Positions 53,420 to 63,251 of a DNA stretch of 64,000 nt are shown here, in pieces; position 1 is the stretch's first letter; every line of letters starts with the position of its first letter. The stretch is taken from contig NZ_JAGHZS010000001.1 of NCBI RefSeq assembly GCF_017745275.1, forward strand, positions 930,001 to 994,000. Reading direction: 5' to 3'. Source of the stretch: Chitinophaga sp. Its GTDB lineage: Bacteria; Bacteroidota; Bacteroidia; Chitinophagales; Chitinophagaceae. The translations under genes and the position numbers were made by a program. The notes beneath the pieces are model-generated. The model did not search any database, had not been told where the DNA came from, and saw only the letters and a list, made by a program, of their open reading frames with translations.

Positions 53420-54529
53420 CTATTTTTTCACCGCACCTAATACATCCCTCACCAGCACCTGATTTACCTGGTCTGTTACATCATTGTAATAACCGGCGGT
53501 CATCACTATTTCGAGATCCAGCGAAGGTATCATAGCGATGGTTTGGCCACCGTTGCCTTCCGCCTGCGCCATATCTACCTGTTGACCGGCTACCTGCTGT
53601 TTGGTGCACCAGAACTGGAAGCCGTAGCCGACGTTTTGTTCATCAGAATCCACGGTCCATTTGGTGGATTGGGTAATCCATGCGGCGGGAAGTAGTTGTT
53701 GCCCTTTCCATTGCCCCTGCTGCATATAGAGGCGTCCTACGCGCGCCATATCGATGGGACGCATACGCAACCCTGAAGGCATCCAGTATATGCCATCAGC
53801 GCGTGCACTCCAAAGAAAGTTGGTGATACCCAATGGCTGGAAAAGGTAACGGTTGGCGAAATCACGTATGCTCATGCCCGTAGTTTTTTCAACGATTCGT
53901 CCAAGCAGGTGGGTGTTACCACCGCTGTAGTTGAAGACTGTACCTGGCTTCGCTATGCTTTTACATTGTAATACAAACCTGGTAGGGTCCTGTGCTTCCA
54001 GCATTTGTCGTTCGCTGTTAGCGGGATTGTCATAGGATATTCGTTCGTTCCAGTCGAGTCCCGGGCTCATCGTCAGTAAATGCCGGATGGTGATATCGGC
54101 TTTATCGCCGGTAGCATATTGCTGATAATCCGGGAAATAGTCGAAGATTTTATCGTCTATGCTTTTGATCTTCCCTTGTGCCAGCGCAATGCCTACACAG
54201 GCGGACACGATGCTTTTAGTCACGCTGCGGCAGTCATGCAAACTATCGCGTGTATGCGGTACTCTCCCTACAGGCGTGGGGAAAACAGCATCTTCCCCCG
54301 CAAAGTAATGTTCGTAGATGAGTTTGTTTTTTCGGAGGATAATAAGACTATGGATATTGTATTTGCCATTATTAATCTCATTTTCCAGTGCGATGATTTT
54401 CTGCTCGTCTATGTTGGCCTCTTCAAAGGTACCCGTTTCCTGGTCCGGTGTTTCGGGGATAGGCTTGTCATCATTTTTATGGCAGGCGCAAAATAAGAGG
54501 GCTAAAAGAATGGGAATGATGTTTCTCAT
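53420..54529 (-). CDS. Beta-lactamase family serine hydrolase, lipoprotein
   Basis: Predicted penicillin-binding-protein-like serine hydrolase (beta-lactamase/transpeptidase superfamily, class C type), 369 aa. Lipoprotein signal LLFCACHK (Cys16) puts it outside the inner membrane. The catalytic SxxK lies in RSVTKSIVSACVGIAL and the second motif Y-S-G in VFNYSGGNTHLLGRIVE. ITIRHLLTMSPGLDWNE and YGFQFWC are family landmarks. A third KTG-type box is not obvious. The substrate could be a peptide or ester; true beta-lactamase activity cannot be claimed. Confidence 0.88.
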   Translation of the reverse strand: MRNIIPILLALLFCACHKNDDKPIPETPDQETGTFEEANIDEQKIIALENEINNGKYNIHSLIILRKNKLIYEHYFAGEDAVFPTPVGRVPHTRDSLHDCRSVTKSIVSACVGIALAQGKIKSIDDKIFDYFPDYQQYATGDKADITIRHLLTMSPGLDWNERISYDNPANSERQMLEAQDPTRFVLQCKSIAKPGTVFNYSGGNTHLLGRIVEKTTGMSIRDFANRYLFQPLGITNFLWSARADGIYWMPSGLRMRPIDMARVGRLYMQQGQWKGQQLLPAAWITQSTKWTVDSDEQNVGYGFQFWCTKQQVAGQQVDMAQAEGNGGQTIAMIPSLDLEIVMTAGYYNDVTDQVNQVLVRDVLGAVKK

Positions 54530-54700
54530 AATAATAGGTTTTTCAATGGTGATATAAGCATGTACCTATACGACGGGAAGCGGAATATTTACCCCTACGA
54601 GAAGATGTTAAAAAAAGCTTTCTTAAAACTAAAAATTTGAAATCTCAGGAATAACTAACGGGAGCTTACTTGCAGTGTAGTAACTATATCCCCTACAACA

Positions 54701-54740
54701 CCGAAAGGCAGCGAATCCGCTGCCTTTCGGTTTATACTTT
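54701..54740. terminator. Terminator-like hairpin beside the cupin gene
   Basis: CCGAAAGGCAGC (54701-54712) pairs perfectly with GCTGCCTTTCGG (54719-54730) around GAATCC, followed by TTTATACTTT on the plus strand. For the minus-strand cupin gene it lies 22 bases after the stop, though the U-tract on that side is poor. Confidence 0.6.
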
Positions 54741-54752
54741 CTCCCAAAAAAA

Positions 54753-55112
54753 CTATCCTTCCCGGTGAACCAGGTCAATAGAAAACGCCGGCATACAAAT
54801 AGCCATGTATTCACAAGGCTCTTCAAAAGGATTGCTGTATCTTACTCTCGCACCTTTTTTCACCAGGATGCTTTCTCCTTTCTGCAGCACCACGCTGGCG
54901 CCATCAATTTCAAATTCTTTTTTTCCGGAAATGATATAGGTGAATTCATCGAATTCAGGCGTTTGATGAGGTTCACTCCAACCCGCAGGTGCTACCATGT
55001 GTGCTACTGAAATGTTGCCATGACCGGTAGAGTTGCCCCATATTTCTTCAATCAGCTTGCCATCTGTTGTAGGCACCACGAACGGACTTTTTTGTACTAT
55101 GTAATTTTTCAT
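54753..55112 (-). CDS. Cupin domain protein
   Basis: Predicted single-domain cupin, 119 aa. The metal-binding motifs are partly visible: WSEPHQTPEFDEFTYIISGKKEFEIDG (His and Glu of motif 1) and a weaker motif 2 near VRYSNPFEEPCEYMAIC. No signal peptide. Function unknown; small cupins may bind a metal, a sugar or an effector. It stands alone, flanked by a hairpin downstream. Confidence 0.82.
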   Translation of the reverse strand: MKNYIVQKSPFVVPTTDGKLIEEIWGNSTGHGNISVAHMVAPAGWSEPHQTPEFDEFTYIISGKKEFEIDGASVVLQKGESILVKKGARVRYSNPFEEPCEYMAICMPAFSIDLVHREG

Positions 55113-55265
55113 TGACTCGTTTGTTTGGACCTAAAATAACGTAAAAAACAAATGACCCACATCTCTCTAAAAACTTTCCTAACAAAAAGACAATATATAC
55201 CGGGGAAAATAAAACCTTCACTACTATGCAGGGGCTGTCAACAAACGAATATCACTGGGTACAAA

Positions 55266-55460
55266 CTATTTTTTAGATACCGATTTCCTGGTGGCCTTCC
55301 TGGATACAGTCTTCTTTCTTGTATTTGGATCCATTGGAATTAAAAGATGTCGAATTCCTAAGTCGTCTATCAACTTCGCTGCCTCTTCCGGAGATTGAGA
55401 AACTCGCTTTCTTTGCTCGATTAAAGCATTACAAATAATTTGATAAGTAGCGTCTGTCAT
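55266..55460 (-). CDS. Small basic-tailed protein of unknown function
   Basis: A 64-residue frame starting at ATG 55460. The first 45 residues look like an ordinary folded domain with two helices (TYQIICNALIEQRKR, SPEEAAKLIDDLGI). The last 15 residues are lysine/arginine-rich (TRKKTVSRKATRKSVSKK), like a nucleic-acid-binding tail. I do not recognise it. Balanced composition and no competing frame support a real gene, but evidence is limited. Confidence 0.55.
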   Translation of the reverse strand: MTDATYQIICNALIEQRKRVSQSPEEAAKLIDDLGIRHLLIPMDPNTRKKTVSRKATRKSVSKK

Positions 55461-55756
55461 ATATAGTCTTTTTTTGATGAAAGATTTTTTTTAAAGTATT
55501 AATACCTCAGATATTTTTCCTTTAGCACTACAAAATTACGACCCATAGTCATTTTCCGGTTACTCATCCTGATCTGATTTTACGGATATTGACATTACTT
55601 TTATCACCTATCGGATTTAGATAACAAAGATGCTTACTGAACAATCAAATATTACTTTTCATCACAGGCAGGTTAATTAAGCGTCTAAATAACACTAATC
55701 ACCCCTCATTTTCTCCTCCCAATACCTTATATTTATACTAATGCCCGCAACACGTT

Positions 55757-58700
55757 ATGCTAAAAAAAACAATACTGATTCCACTATTCCTGTTGTTCCT
55801 GCTCTATGCCAATGCCCAGGAGTTTTCGGCACTGAACGTCAACAACGGCCTTTCCAATAACCAGGTTAACTGTATATTCAAAGACAGTCGTGGCTTTATG
55901 TGGTTTGGAACCATGAGTGGCCTCAATCGTTACGATGGTTTTACCTGCAGAATATTCCGGCATAACGCCGCCGACCCGGCCTCCATCAGCGACGACTATG
56001 TGCTGGCGATTACCGCTGCTCCCGGCAATCAACTATATATCCGTACCCGCAATGGTGATGTATTTTACGACCCGGTAAAAGAACAATTTGCAGATGCAGG
56101 TGCCTGGCTCAAAGGCAAAGGACTGCCGCTGACAGGTATCGCCAGTACACAACTGATCGATAAAGACTTCTGGATCGGCTACCAGGATGGCAACATATAC
56201 CGCATAAACGCTAGTCAGGCCGTTACCCGGTTCGTTTATCACAAAAGCCTGCCGGTGGCAGACATTGTTAAAACCGCTGCCGATCGCATAAGTATCCTTT
56301 ATCTCAATGGAGAACTGGATATACTCGATAACAACGGACGACTGGTATCTCACTCGGATGCCGTTACGCACTATATCGACAATAACCCCATGTCACTCCG
56401 GCTCTTCACTGATGCCCAGCAGGATACCTGGATTTACATGCCGGCCAGCGATTTCGGCGTTATATATATCAACCATAAAACCGGTACACTCCGGCGGTTA
56501 TCGTCCCAAAACAGTGCACTTAACAACGACATCGTGAACAGCATTGTGCAAGATGAAAAAGGACAAATCTGGATAGGAACAGATCACGGAGGCATCAACG
56601 TATTGAACAAAAACACCTTCAACATCTACTATCTCCAGAGAAGAGAAGAAGACATAAAAAGTATTGCGGAAAATACTATCTACTCACTCTATAAAGATGA
56701 CCAGGGCATCATCTGGTGCGGTACATACAAAAGAGGCGTTAGTTACTATGCGGAAAACATGATGAAATTTCCCCTCTATGTACATAAATACGCCGATGCA
56801 CATAGCCTGAGTTATAATGACGTCAACTGTTTCGCGGAAGACCAGAACGGTAATGTATGGATTGGCTCCAATGGCGGCGGCCTGATTTATTTCGACCGCA
56901 ACACCAACACCTTTACACAAATGAAACATCAGCCGCTCAATAACAACAGCATCAGCAGCGATGTTATCCTGAGCCTGTATGTAGATAAAGATAACAGCCT
57001 GTGGATCGGCTATTACTTTGGCGGACTCGATCAATACCGCAATGGCCGTTTCACCCATTACCAGCCCGGTGCAGCCGGAACCAGTATCGGGAGTAAATCA
57101 GTCTGGAAAATATTAAAAGACAAACAAAATAACTACTGGCTGGGAACACTGGGCGGAGGTCTCGACAGATTTGACCCCAACGCCCAACTCTTCTACCATA
57201 ACAATGTAAACATCACCAACTCCGTTCATTCCAATTTCATCACAGACCTCGCAGAAGATACGAAAGGTAATCTTTGGATAGGCACCGCCTACGGTATCGA
57301 TGTACTGGATAAAGCCAAAGGTATATTTATCCACTACCTGCGGGAAACACACCAGCTTAGCAACGACAATACCAACGCCCTGCTTTGTGACAGCCGTGGC
57401 ATTATGTGGGTAGGCACCCGTGATGGCCTCAGTGCCTATGATCCCGTTAAGCAACAGTTCCTCTCCTTTCGCATAAAAGACGGGCTGCCGGATAACAATA
57501 TCATTGCCCTGCTGGAAGACAATGACCATCACATCTGGGCCAGCACATCCAACGGCCTTAGTAAAATAATGGTACAGCAAAATAAAGGCGTAATCAGCAT
57601 CACCTGCCATAACTACGATGAAAAAGATGGACTACAGGGCAACGCCTTCAACATTAATGCGGCGCTGAAATTATCCACGGGTGAACTGCTGTTTGGGGGC
57701 GCCGACGGCTTCAACATCCTCAATCCTGCCAACGTAAAGCAAATCCGGCAGGAACCTCCTCTTGTGTTTACCAGCCTGCAGCTATTTAATCGTGCTGTTG
57801 CCGTCAATGAAAAACAAAACAACCATGTGATCCTGCCGGCCGCGATGCCCGAAATACATGAAATTGTACTCCGGCACAATGAAAATGATTTCTCTGTTGA
57901 TTTCGCGGCACTCGACTTCACCAACACTGACAAAAACAGGTACACCTATACTTACAAACTCGAAGGCTTTAATAAAGAATGGCAAACCACGGATGGAAAA
58001 TCACGCCGCATTACCTATACCAACATCAACCCCGGTAACTATACCTTGCTGCTGAAAGCCGTAAACGATGACAACATGCAGCCCTGGAAAGGTATTTCCC
58101 TGCGCATCCGCATATTGCCGCCATTTTGGGCCACCCCACTGGCCTATGTTTGCTACGTGTTACTGATTGCTGCTGTCCTGTTATTATTACGGAAGATAGT
58201 ATTGCAACGCGCCCAGCGCCGCTTCGCGCTGCAACAGGAACGGAGGGAAGCACGGCAACTGCACGAACTCGACATGCTGAAAATCAAACTTTTCACGAAT
58301 CTGAGCCACGAATTCAGAACGCCGGTATCGCTGATCCTGTCGCCACTGGAAGAAATCATTGCCCATGAAGAAGATCATACCTTTCGGCATAAGCTATACC
58401 TGATACGTCGCAATGCCAAACGAATGCTGTATTTAGTCAACCAGTTGATGGATTTCAGGAAGATGGAAATGCAGGAGCTAAAGCTAAATCCGGCCGCCGG
58501 TGATATCATCGGCTTTATCCGCGAAGTGGTATATTCTTTTACAGACCTGGCAGAACGTAAACAAGTCACCTTCTTCTTCCAGGCAGAAAATGAAACTTTA
58601 TATACCAGCTTCGACCACGATAAAATAGAACGTATTCTTTACAACCTGCTCTCCAATGCCTTCAAATTCACACTGGCAGGCGGCTCCGTAAAAGTAACCA

Positions 58701-59842
58701 CCAGCGTCACCAGTTCCGGTGAAAATCAGGTGCTGCTGGAAATTAAAGTAACAGATACCGGTATAGGTATCCCACCGGAAAGACATGAAAAAATATTCGA
58801 ACAGTTTTTCCACAGCGATTCTCCCGGTGGATTCGTTAACCAGGGCAGTGGCATAGGCCTCGCCATTACGAAAGAATTTGTGAAGCTATGTAAAGGCACC
58901 ATCACCGTTAGCAGTGAAGTCAATAACGGTACCTGCTTTACCTTGCAACTTCCTTTTGATAAATTACCGGAAACCATACCACCAGCGCCGGAAGATTTAA
59001 CCATCGAAGAGGTGGCCGGCAGCATCACAACACCGCTTCCGGCCCCCCTCCCCGCCGAACCAATGCCCACCGGCAAAAAGGAAGAAAGACAAACCGTACT
59101 ACTGGTAGAAGATAACGACGACTTCCGCTTCTACCTAAAAGAAAACATGAAGGCTTTCTATCACATTATTGAAGCACCCGACGGATTAACCGGATGGCAA
59201 AAAGCCTTGTCCTCCCACCCCGACCTGGTTGTGAGCGACGTGAATATGCCCGTGATGAATGGCATCGACCTATGTACAAAAATCAAAAATGATCCCCGTA
59301 CCCGGCAAATTCCTGTCATATTGCTAACCGCCCTCTCTGCTGAAGAACAACAACTCCGTGGCTTCGAAAAAGGAGCAGACGATTATATCGTTAAACCGGT
59401 GAGATTTGAAATTATGCTCTCCAGGGTACGTAACCTGCTGATGCGCAAGGCACCGGTGAAGCAAATGATGATACTTCCTCCTGCTGCTGATACCAGCGCC
59501 ACATTATCCGCCGATGAAAAATTTATGCAGAAAGCCCTGGAGATTGTAGAAAAACATCTATCTAATGCCGACTTTTCCGTAGAAGAGCTAAGCCGCGAAT
59601 TATTCATGAACAGGGTATCTGTTTACCGGCGCATTTATGCTATCACCGGCCAGCCCCCTATTGAATTTATCCGGAGCGTACGCTTACAACACGCTGCCCG
59701 GCTACTCACACAAACGGAAATGAATGTGGCCGAAGTAGCCTACGAAGTAGGTTTTAATAATCCTAAGTACTTTACTAAATATTTTAAAATGGCCTATAAC
59801 ATGCTGCCCTCCGCATATGCTGCTGCCATGAAAAAAGCATAA
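55757..59842 (+). CDS. Hybrid two-component system regulator (sensor kinase, receiver and AraC-type DNA-binding)
   Basis: Predicted one-protein signalling system that controls the neighbouring susC/susD genes, 1361 aa. Signal peptide ends LLYANAQ. Periplasmic beta-propeller repeats (about 25-640) recur as the pattern IWIGT-GGGL (for example GQIWIGTDHGGINVLN, GNVWIGSNGGGLIYFD). They are followed by a Y_Y_Y domain (about 690-785) and a membrane helix (about 792-812). Kinase: phosphoacceptor His851 in LSHEFRTPVSLIL, and ATPase with GTGIGIP-type DTGIGIPPERHEKIF. Receiver: Asp1161 in VVSDVNMPVMNG. C-terminal AraC helix-turn-helix (about 1262-1355, NVAEVAYEVGFNNPKYFTKYFK). Third-locus regulator; the genes it controls continue off the right edge. 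Confidence 0.95.
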   Translation: MLKKTILIPLFLLFLLYANAQEFSALNVNNGLSNNQVNCIFKDSRGFMWFGTMSGLNRYDGFTCRIFRHNAADPASISDDYVLAITAAPGNQLYIRTRNGDVFYDPVKEQFADAGAWLKGKGLPLTGIASTQLIDKDFWIGYQDGNIYRINASQAVTRFVYHKSLPVADIVKTAADRISILYLNGELDILDNNGRLVSHSDAVTHYIDNNPMSLRLFTDAQQDTWIYMPASDFGVIYINHKTGTLRRLSSQNSALNNDIVNSIVQDEKGQIWIGTDHGGINVLNKNTFNIYYLQRREEDIKSIAENTIYSLYKDDQGIIWCGTYKRGVSYYAENMMKFPLYVHKYADAHSLSYNDVNCFAEDQNGNVWIGSNGGGLIYFDRNTNTFTQMKHQPLNNNSISSDVILSLYVDKDNSLWIGYYFGGLDQYRNGRFTHYQPGAAGTSIGSKSVWKILKDKQNNYWLGTLGGGLDRFDPNAQLFYHNNVNITNSVHSNFITDLAEDTKGNLWIGTAYGIDVLDKAKGIFIHYLRETHQLSNDNTNALLCDSRGIMWVGTRDGLSAYDPVKQQFLSFRIKDGLPDNNIIALLEDNDHHIWASTSNGLSKIMVQQNKGVISITCHNYDEKDGLQGNAFNINAALKLSTGELLFGGADGFNILNPANVKQIRQEPPLVFTSLQLFNRAVAVNEKQNNHVILPAAMPEIHEIVLRHNENDFSVDFAALDFTNTDKNRYTYTYKLEGFNKEWQTTDGKSRRITYTNINPGNYTLLLKAVNDDNMQPWKGISLRIRILPPFWATPLAYVCYVLLIAAVLLLLRKIVLQRAQRRFALQQERREARQLHELDMLKIKLFTNLSHEFRTPVSLILSPLEEIIAHEEDHTFRHKLYLIRRNAKRMLYLVNQLMDFRKMEMQELKLNPAAGDIIGFIREVVYSFTDLAERKQVTFFFQAENETLYTSFDHDKIERILYNLLSNAFKFTLAGGSVKVTTSVTSSGENQVLLEIKVTDTGIGIPPERHEKIFEQFFHSDSPGGFVNQGSGIGLAITKEFVKLCKGTITVSSEVNNGTCFTLQLPFDKLPETIPPAPEDLTIEEVAGSITTPLPAPLPAEPMPTGKKEERQTVLLVEDNDDFRFYLKENMKAFYHIIEAPDGLTGWQKALSSHPDLVVSDVNMPVMNGIDLCTKIKNDPRTRQIPVILLTALSAEEQQLRGFEKGADDYIVKPVRFEIMLSRVRNLLMRKAPVKQMMILPPAADTSATLSADEKFMQKALEIVEKHLSNADFSVEELSRELFMNRVSVYRRIYAITGQPPIEFIRSVRLQHAARLLTQTEMNVAEVAYEVGFNNPKYFTKYFKMAYNMLPSAYAAAMKKA

Positions 59843-60041
59843 TGCAACAAAACCACCCTTAGAAAGCTACATTTAATACCCCCGGTATGCAACAAAATGT
59901 CCATGAATTATAAACATCCTGCTACCCTGCATTCCCTGCAATAGCTATACCTTCATGTCATTACCACGAATGAAGAACACTATGAAGTAGTAAACCAAAA
60001 TCGACAAGGATTCTTTTTTAAAAATTTTAATTTCTCCACGT

Positions 60042-63000
60042 ATGAAAAGAGCCAGTATTACTGGAAGGCCATTCCTATGGGTATGGTTAACGATCACTTA
60101 CTGCGCCTTTGCCATTACCGCAAAAGCACAAAATCCACCTCCCTCCGGGAAAAAAATTACCGGCACTGTTACCGCACATGAATCAGGACAACCGGTACCC
60201 GGCGCCTCCGTCATTTTTAAAGGAACCAACACCGGAGTAGCTACCGACCAATATGGTCAATTCAGCATCACTGCCAATCCCGGCCAGGTATTGGTATTCA
60301 CCTCTATCGGGTTTAGTCCCAAAGAAATAAAAGTAGGCGATGCCGCCAACCTGAACGTAGTGCTGAACGAAAGCAAAAGTTCGCTGCAGGATGTAGTGGT
60401 GATCGGTTATGGTACTATGAAAAAAACAGATCAGAGTAGTGCACAGGTATCTATTTCTTCTGCCGATATTAATAAAACCATCAACACCACCCTGGATCAG
60501 GCCATTCAGGGCCGTGCTGCCGGGGTATATGTTACGCAAAACTCCGGGCAACCCGGTGGTGGTATCTCTGTAAATATCCGTGGCGTAAATACCATCGGCA
60601 ATACCAATGAACCCCTGTATGTAATAGATGGTGTACAAATACAACCGGCTACCGTTTCTTATGGCGCTACCAGCTCCGTAAATCCACTGGCTGGTATCAA
60701 CCCATCTGATATTGAGTCTATGGAGGTATTACAGGGCCCTTCTGCCACCGCGGTATATGGCTCCCGTGCTACCAATGGCGTAATACTGGTCACCACTAAA
60801 AGAGGGCAGCAAGGACTGAAAGTAGGCTATAACTATTTGTATACTGCCCAGGAAAAACCGGAAGCAATCAACACCATGAGCCTGCAGCAATTTGCCATCA
60901 TGAACAATGAAATTGCAGCACAGTTGAATCGCACGCCCACCCCGGAATTTAAAAACCCTTCTGTACTGGGCGCCGGCACCAACTGGCAGGAAGCGCTCTT
61001 TAAAGTATCTCCGCTGCAAAAGCACCAGGTCACCGTGAGTAACGGCAATAAAACCACTAACTACTATATGGCAGGTGAATACTTCAGCCAGCAAGGTGTA
61101 GCGGTGGGATCTAATTTTAACCGGTATTCTTTCCGGCTCAATCTCGATAACCGGGCCTTCGACTGGCTGAAGCTAAGCACCTCGCTGAACTTCTATCAAA
61201 CTAAAGAAAAGCTGGCGTCCACCAGTGAAGATGTTATCCGCAATGCCATCAACCTGGCGCCCAATGTGCCGGTAAAAAATGTGGATGGTACCTGGGGCGG
61301 CGCAACAGAAAATGAATATGGCACCAATGCTAAATTTGCTCCGCTGAATCCTTTGGCTATTGCCAACCTGGTAAGCAACGAATATAAAAGAACAGGCGGT
61401 CTTGGCGGCGTAAGCGCAGAAGTAACCATTCTCCCCGGGCTTACCTTCCGCACCAGCTTCAACGGGAACTTCGAATATGCAGATGGCAGCAAATTTACGC
61501 CTACCTATCAACTGGGATATAATTCTAATGACAATGCCAGCCTGAGTATCAGCACTAACAAAAACTTTTACTGGAATCTCAACGAGCTGTTACAATACAA
61601 TAAAACATTTAAGAAACACAACATCAGCGTCATGGCCAGCCATGAAGCACAGGCCTGGAATTACCTGAGCTTCAACGCCACCCGCACCGGCTTTTCCAGC
61701 AACGATATCCCATCGCTTAACCTCGGCAATGCACAAGGGCAAACTACTGGTAGCGGTAAAGGCTCCGGCGCCCTGGAGTCTTATCTCAGTCGGGTTAACT
61801 ATATCTACAACGACAAATACATCCTGCAGCTCGCAGGGCGTGCTGATGCTTCTTCCAACTTCGGACCCAATAACAAATGGGGGTACTTCCCTTCCGTATC
61901 TGCGGCATGGCGGATTAGTAACGAACCGTTCATGAAAAGTGTGCCATTTATCAACGACCTGAAAATACGAGCAGAATATGGTACTACCGGTAGCACCGGT
62001 AGCGGTGGACAATATTCCAGCCTTGCACCGGTTACCACTCCCTGGGGCACGGGCTTCAAAGCCAGTGTGTATGGTAATTCCGACATCAAATGGGAATCTA
62101 CCACTACTAAAAACATCGGGGTCAATGTGAGTGTGCTGGATAGCAGGATACAACTGGAAGCCGACTACTACATCAAAAAAACAGATAACCTGCTGCTCTT
62201 AAACCCGCTGCCAGCTTATATGGGAACACAGGGAGAAGGTAACATTACCCCACCTACCGTAAACATTGGTTCATTACAGAACAAAGGTTTCGGCATCACC
62301 CTGAATACCGTAAATATTAAGAGCCGTAGCGGGTTTGTATGGAGAAGCAATTTCAATATATCTTCTTTCAAAACAAAAATCACCAAGTTCTATTCTGATG
62401 CTGCAGTAGTGACCCGCTCCGCATGGTATATGAACAATTTCACCGCACAGGCAGCAGTAGGACAAGCGCCCTGGTTATTCTACGGTTATGTGGCAGATGG
62501 ATTGTTTACTTCCGTGGATGAAATCAACAACAGCGCCGTTCCTGCAAAGGCCGATGGCAGCAGGTTAGACGTATCCAAAGATGGCGGCGTATGGGTGGGC
62601 GATATCAAATACAAAGACCTCAATCACGATGGTATCATCGATTCCCGCGACCAGACTTATATCGGTAATCCATGGCCAAAGTTGACCTTCGGGCTTTCCA
62701 ATACCTTTTCCTATAAAGGCTTTGATCTCAACATCCTGATTACCGGCACACAGGGCAACGATATCTACAACTACCTCCGTTTTGAAAACCTGAATCCCAA
62801 CAATGTAAACCTGGGGCGTAACCTGTTGGTAGAAGCATTTGATTACGCCCGCGTTGCCGGCGACGGTACCAAAGCCACCCTGCAGAATCCAGGTACTACC
62901 GTACCAAGAATTACAGGCAATGATGTGAATGGTAATGGCGTGCGCTTCACCAACCTGTTTGTGGAAGATGGCTCCTATATCAGGATCAAAAATATTCAGC

Positions 63001-63233
63001 TCGGCTATACGTTGCCGGCATCACTCATCAAACAGCAACCGGTCATTAAAGCAGTCCGCTTATCCGTAGGTGTACAAAACCTGGCCACCTTCACGAAATA
63101 CAAAGGTTATGATCCGGAGGTAGGCGCTTCTCTCGGTAAAGAAGTACAACTGAACAGCCAGTTCTATGGCGTGGACGCCGGTCGTTATCCTTTAACCCGG
63201 ATGTACTCCGCCAGTATAGGTGTTGATTTTTAA
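60042..63233 (+). CDS. SusC/RagA family TonB-dependent receptor (locus 3)
   Basis: Predicted outer membrane transporter, 1063 aa. Signal peptide ends AITAKAQN. It has a carboxypeptidase-like regulatory domain (about 38-115: ITGTVTAHESGQPVPGASVIFK), a plug (GYGTMKKTDQSSAQV, NIRGVNTIGNTNEPLYVIDGVQI, MEVLQGPSATAVYGSRATNGVILVTT) and a barrel ending ASIGVDF. No STN domain, which fits control by the hybrid regulator rather than by FecR. It starts about 200 bases after that regulator; the spacer holds no clear hairpin. The susD-like gene follows at 18 bases. Confidence 0.95.
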   Translation: MKRASITGRPFLWVWLTITYCAFAITAKAQNPPPSGKKITGTVTAHESGQPVPGASVIFKGTNTGVATDQYGQFSITANPGQVLVFTSIGFSPKEIKVGDAANLNVVLNESKSSLQDVVVIGYGTMKKTDQSSAQVSISSADINKTINTTLDQAIQGRAAGVYVTQNSGQPGGGISVNIRGVNTIGNTNEPLYVIDGVQIQPATVSYGATSSVNPLAGINPSDIESMEVLQGPSATAVYGSRATNGVILVTTKRGQQGLKVGYNYLYTAQEKPEAINTMSLQQFAIMNNEIAAQLNRTPTPEFKNPSVLGAGTNWQEALFKVSPLQKHQVTVSNGNKTTNYYMAGEYFSQQGVAVGSNFNRYSFRLNLDNRAFDWLKLSTSLNFYQTKEKLASTSEDVIRNAINLAPNVPVKNVDGTWGGATENEYGTNAKFAPLNPLAIANLVSNEYKRTGGLGGVSAEVTILPGLTFRTSFNGNFEYADGSKFTPTYQLGYNSNDNASLSISTNKNFYWNLNELLQYNKTFKKHNISVMASHEAQAWNYLSFNATRTGFSSNDIPSLNLGNAQGQTTGSGKGSGALESYLSRVNYIYNDKYILQLAGRADASSNFGPNNKWGYFPSVSAAWRISNEPFMKSVPFINDLKIRAEYGTTGSTGSGGQYSSLAPVTTPWGTGFKASVYGNSDIKWESTTTKNIGVNVSVLDSRIQLEADYYIKKTDNLLLLNPLPAYMGTQGEGNITPPTVNIGSLQNKGFGITLNTVNIKSRSGFVWRSNFNISSFKTKITKFYSDAAVVTRSAWYMNNFTAQAAVGQAPWLFYGYVADGLFTSVDEINNSAVPAKADGSRLDVSKDGGVWVGDIKYKDLNHDGIIDSRDQTYIGNPWPKLTFGLSNTFSYKGFDLNILITGTQGNDIYNYLRFENLNPNNVNLGRNLLVEAFDYARVAGDGTKATLQNPGTTVPRITGNDVNGNGVRFTNLFVEDGSYIRIKNIQLGYTLPASLIKQQPVIKAVRLSVGVQNLATFTKYKGYDPEVGASLGKEVQLNSQFYGVDAGRYPLTRMYSASIGVDF

Positions 63234-63251
63234 TGCAGAAAAAAAACTACT

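Noticed and set aside
53420..54529. Beta-lactamase as the output gene of the BlaI system
   Set aside because: It is 47 kb away, has no matching operator upstream, and belongs to a broad hydrolase family.
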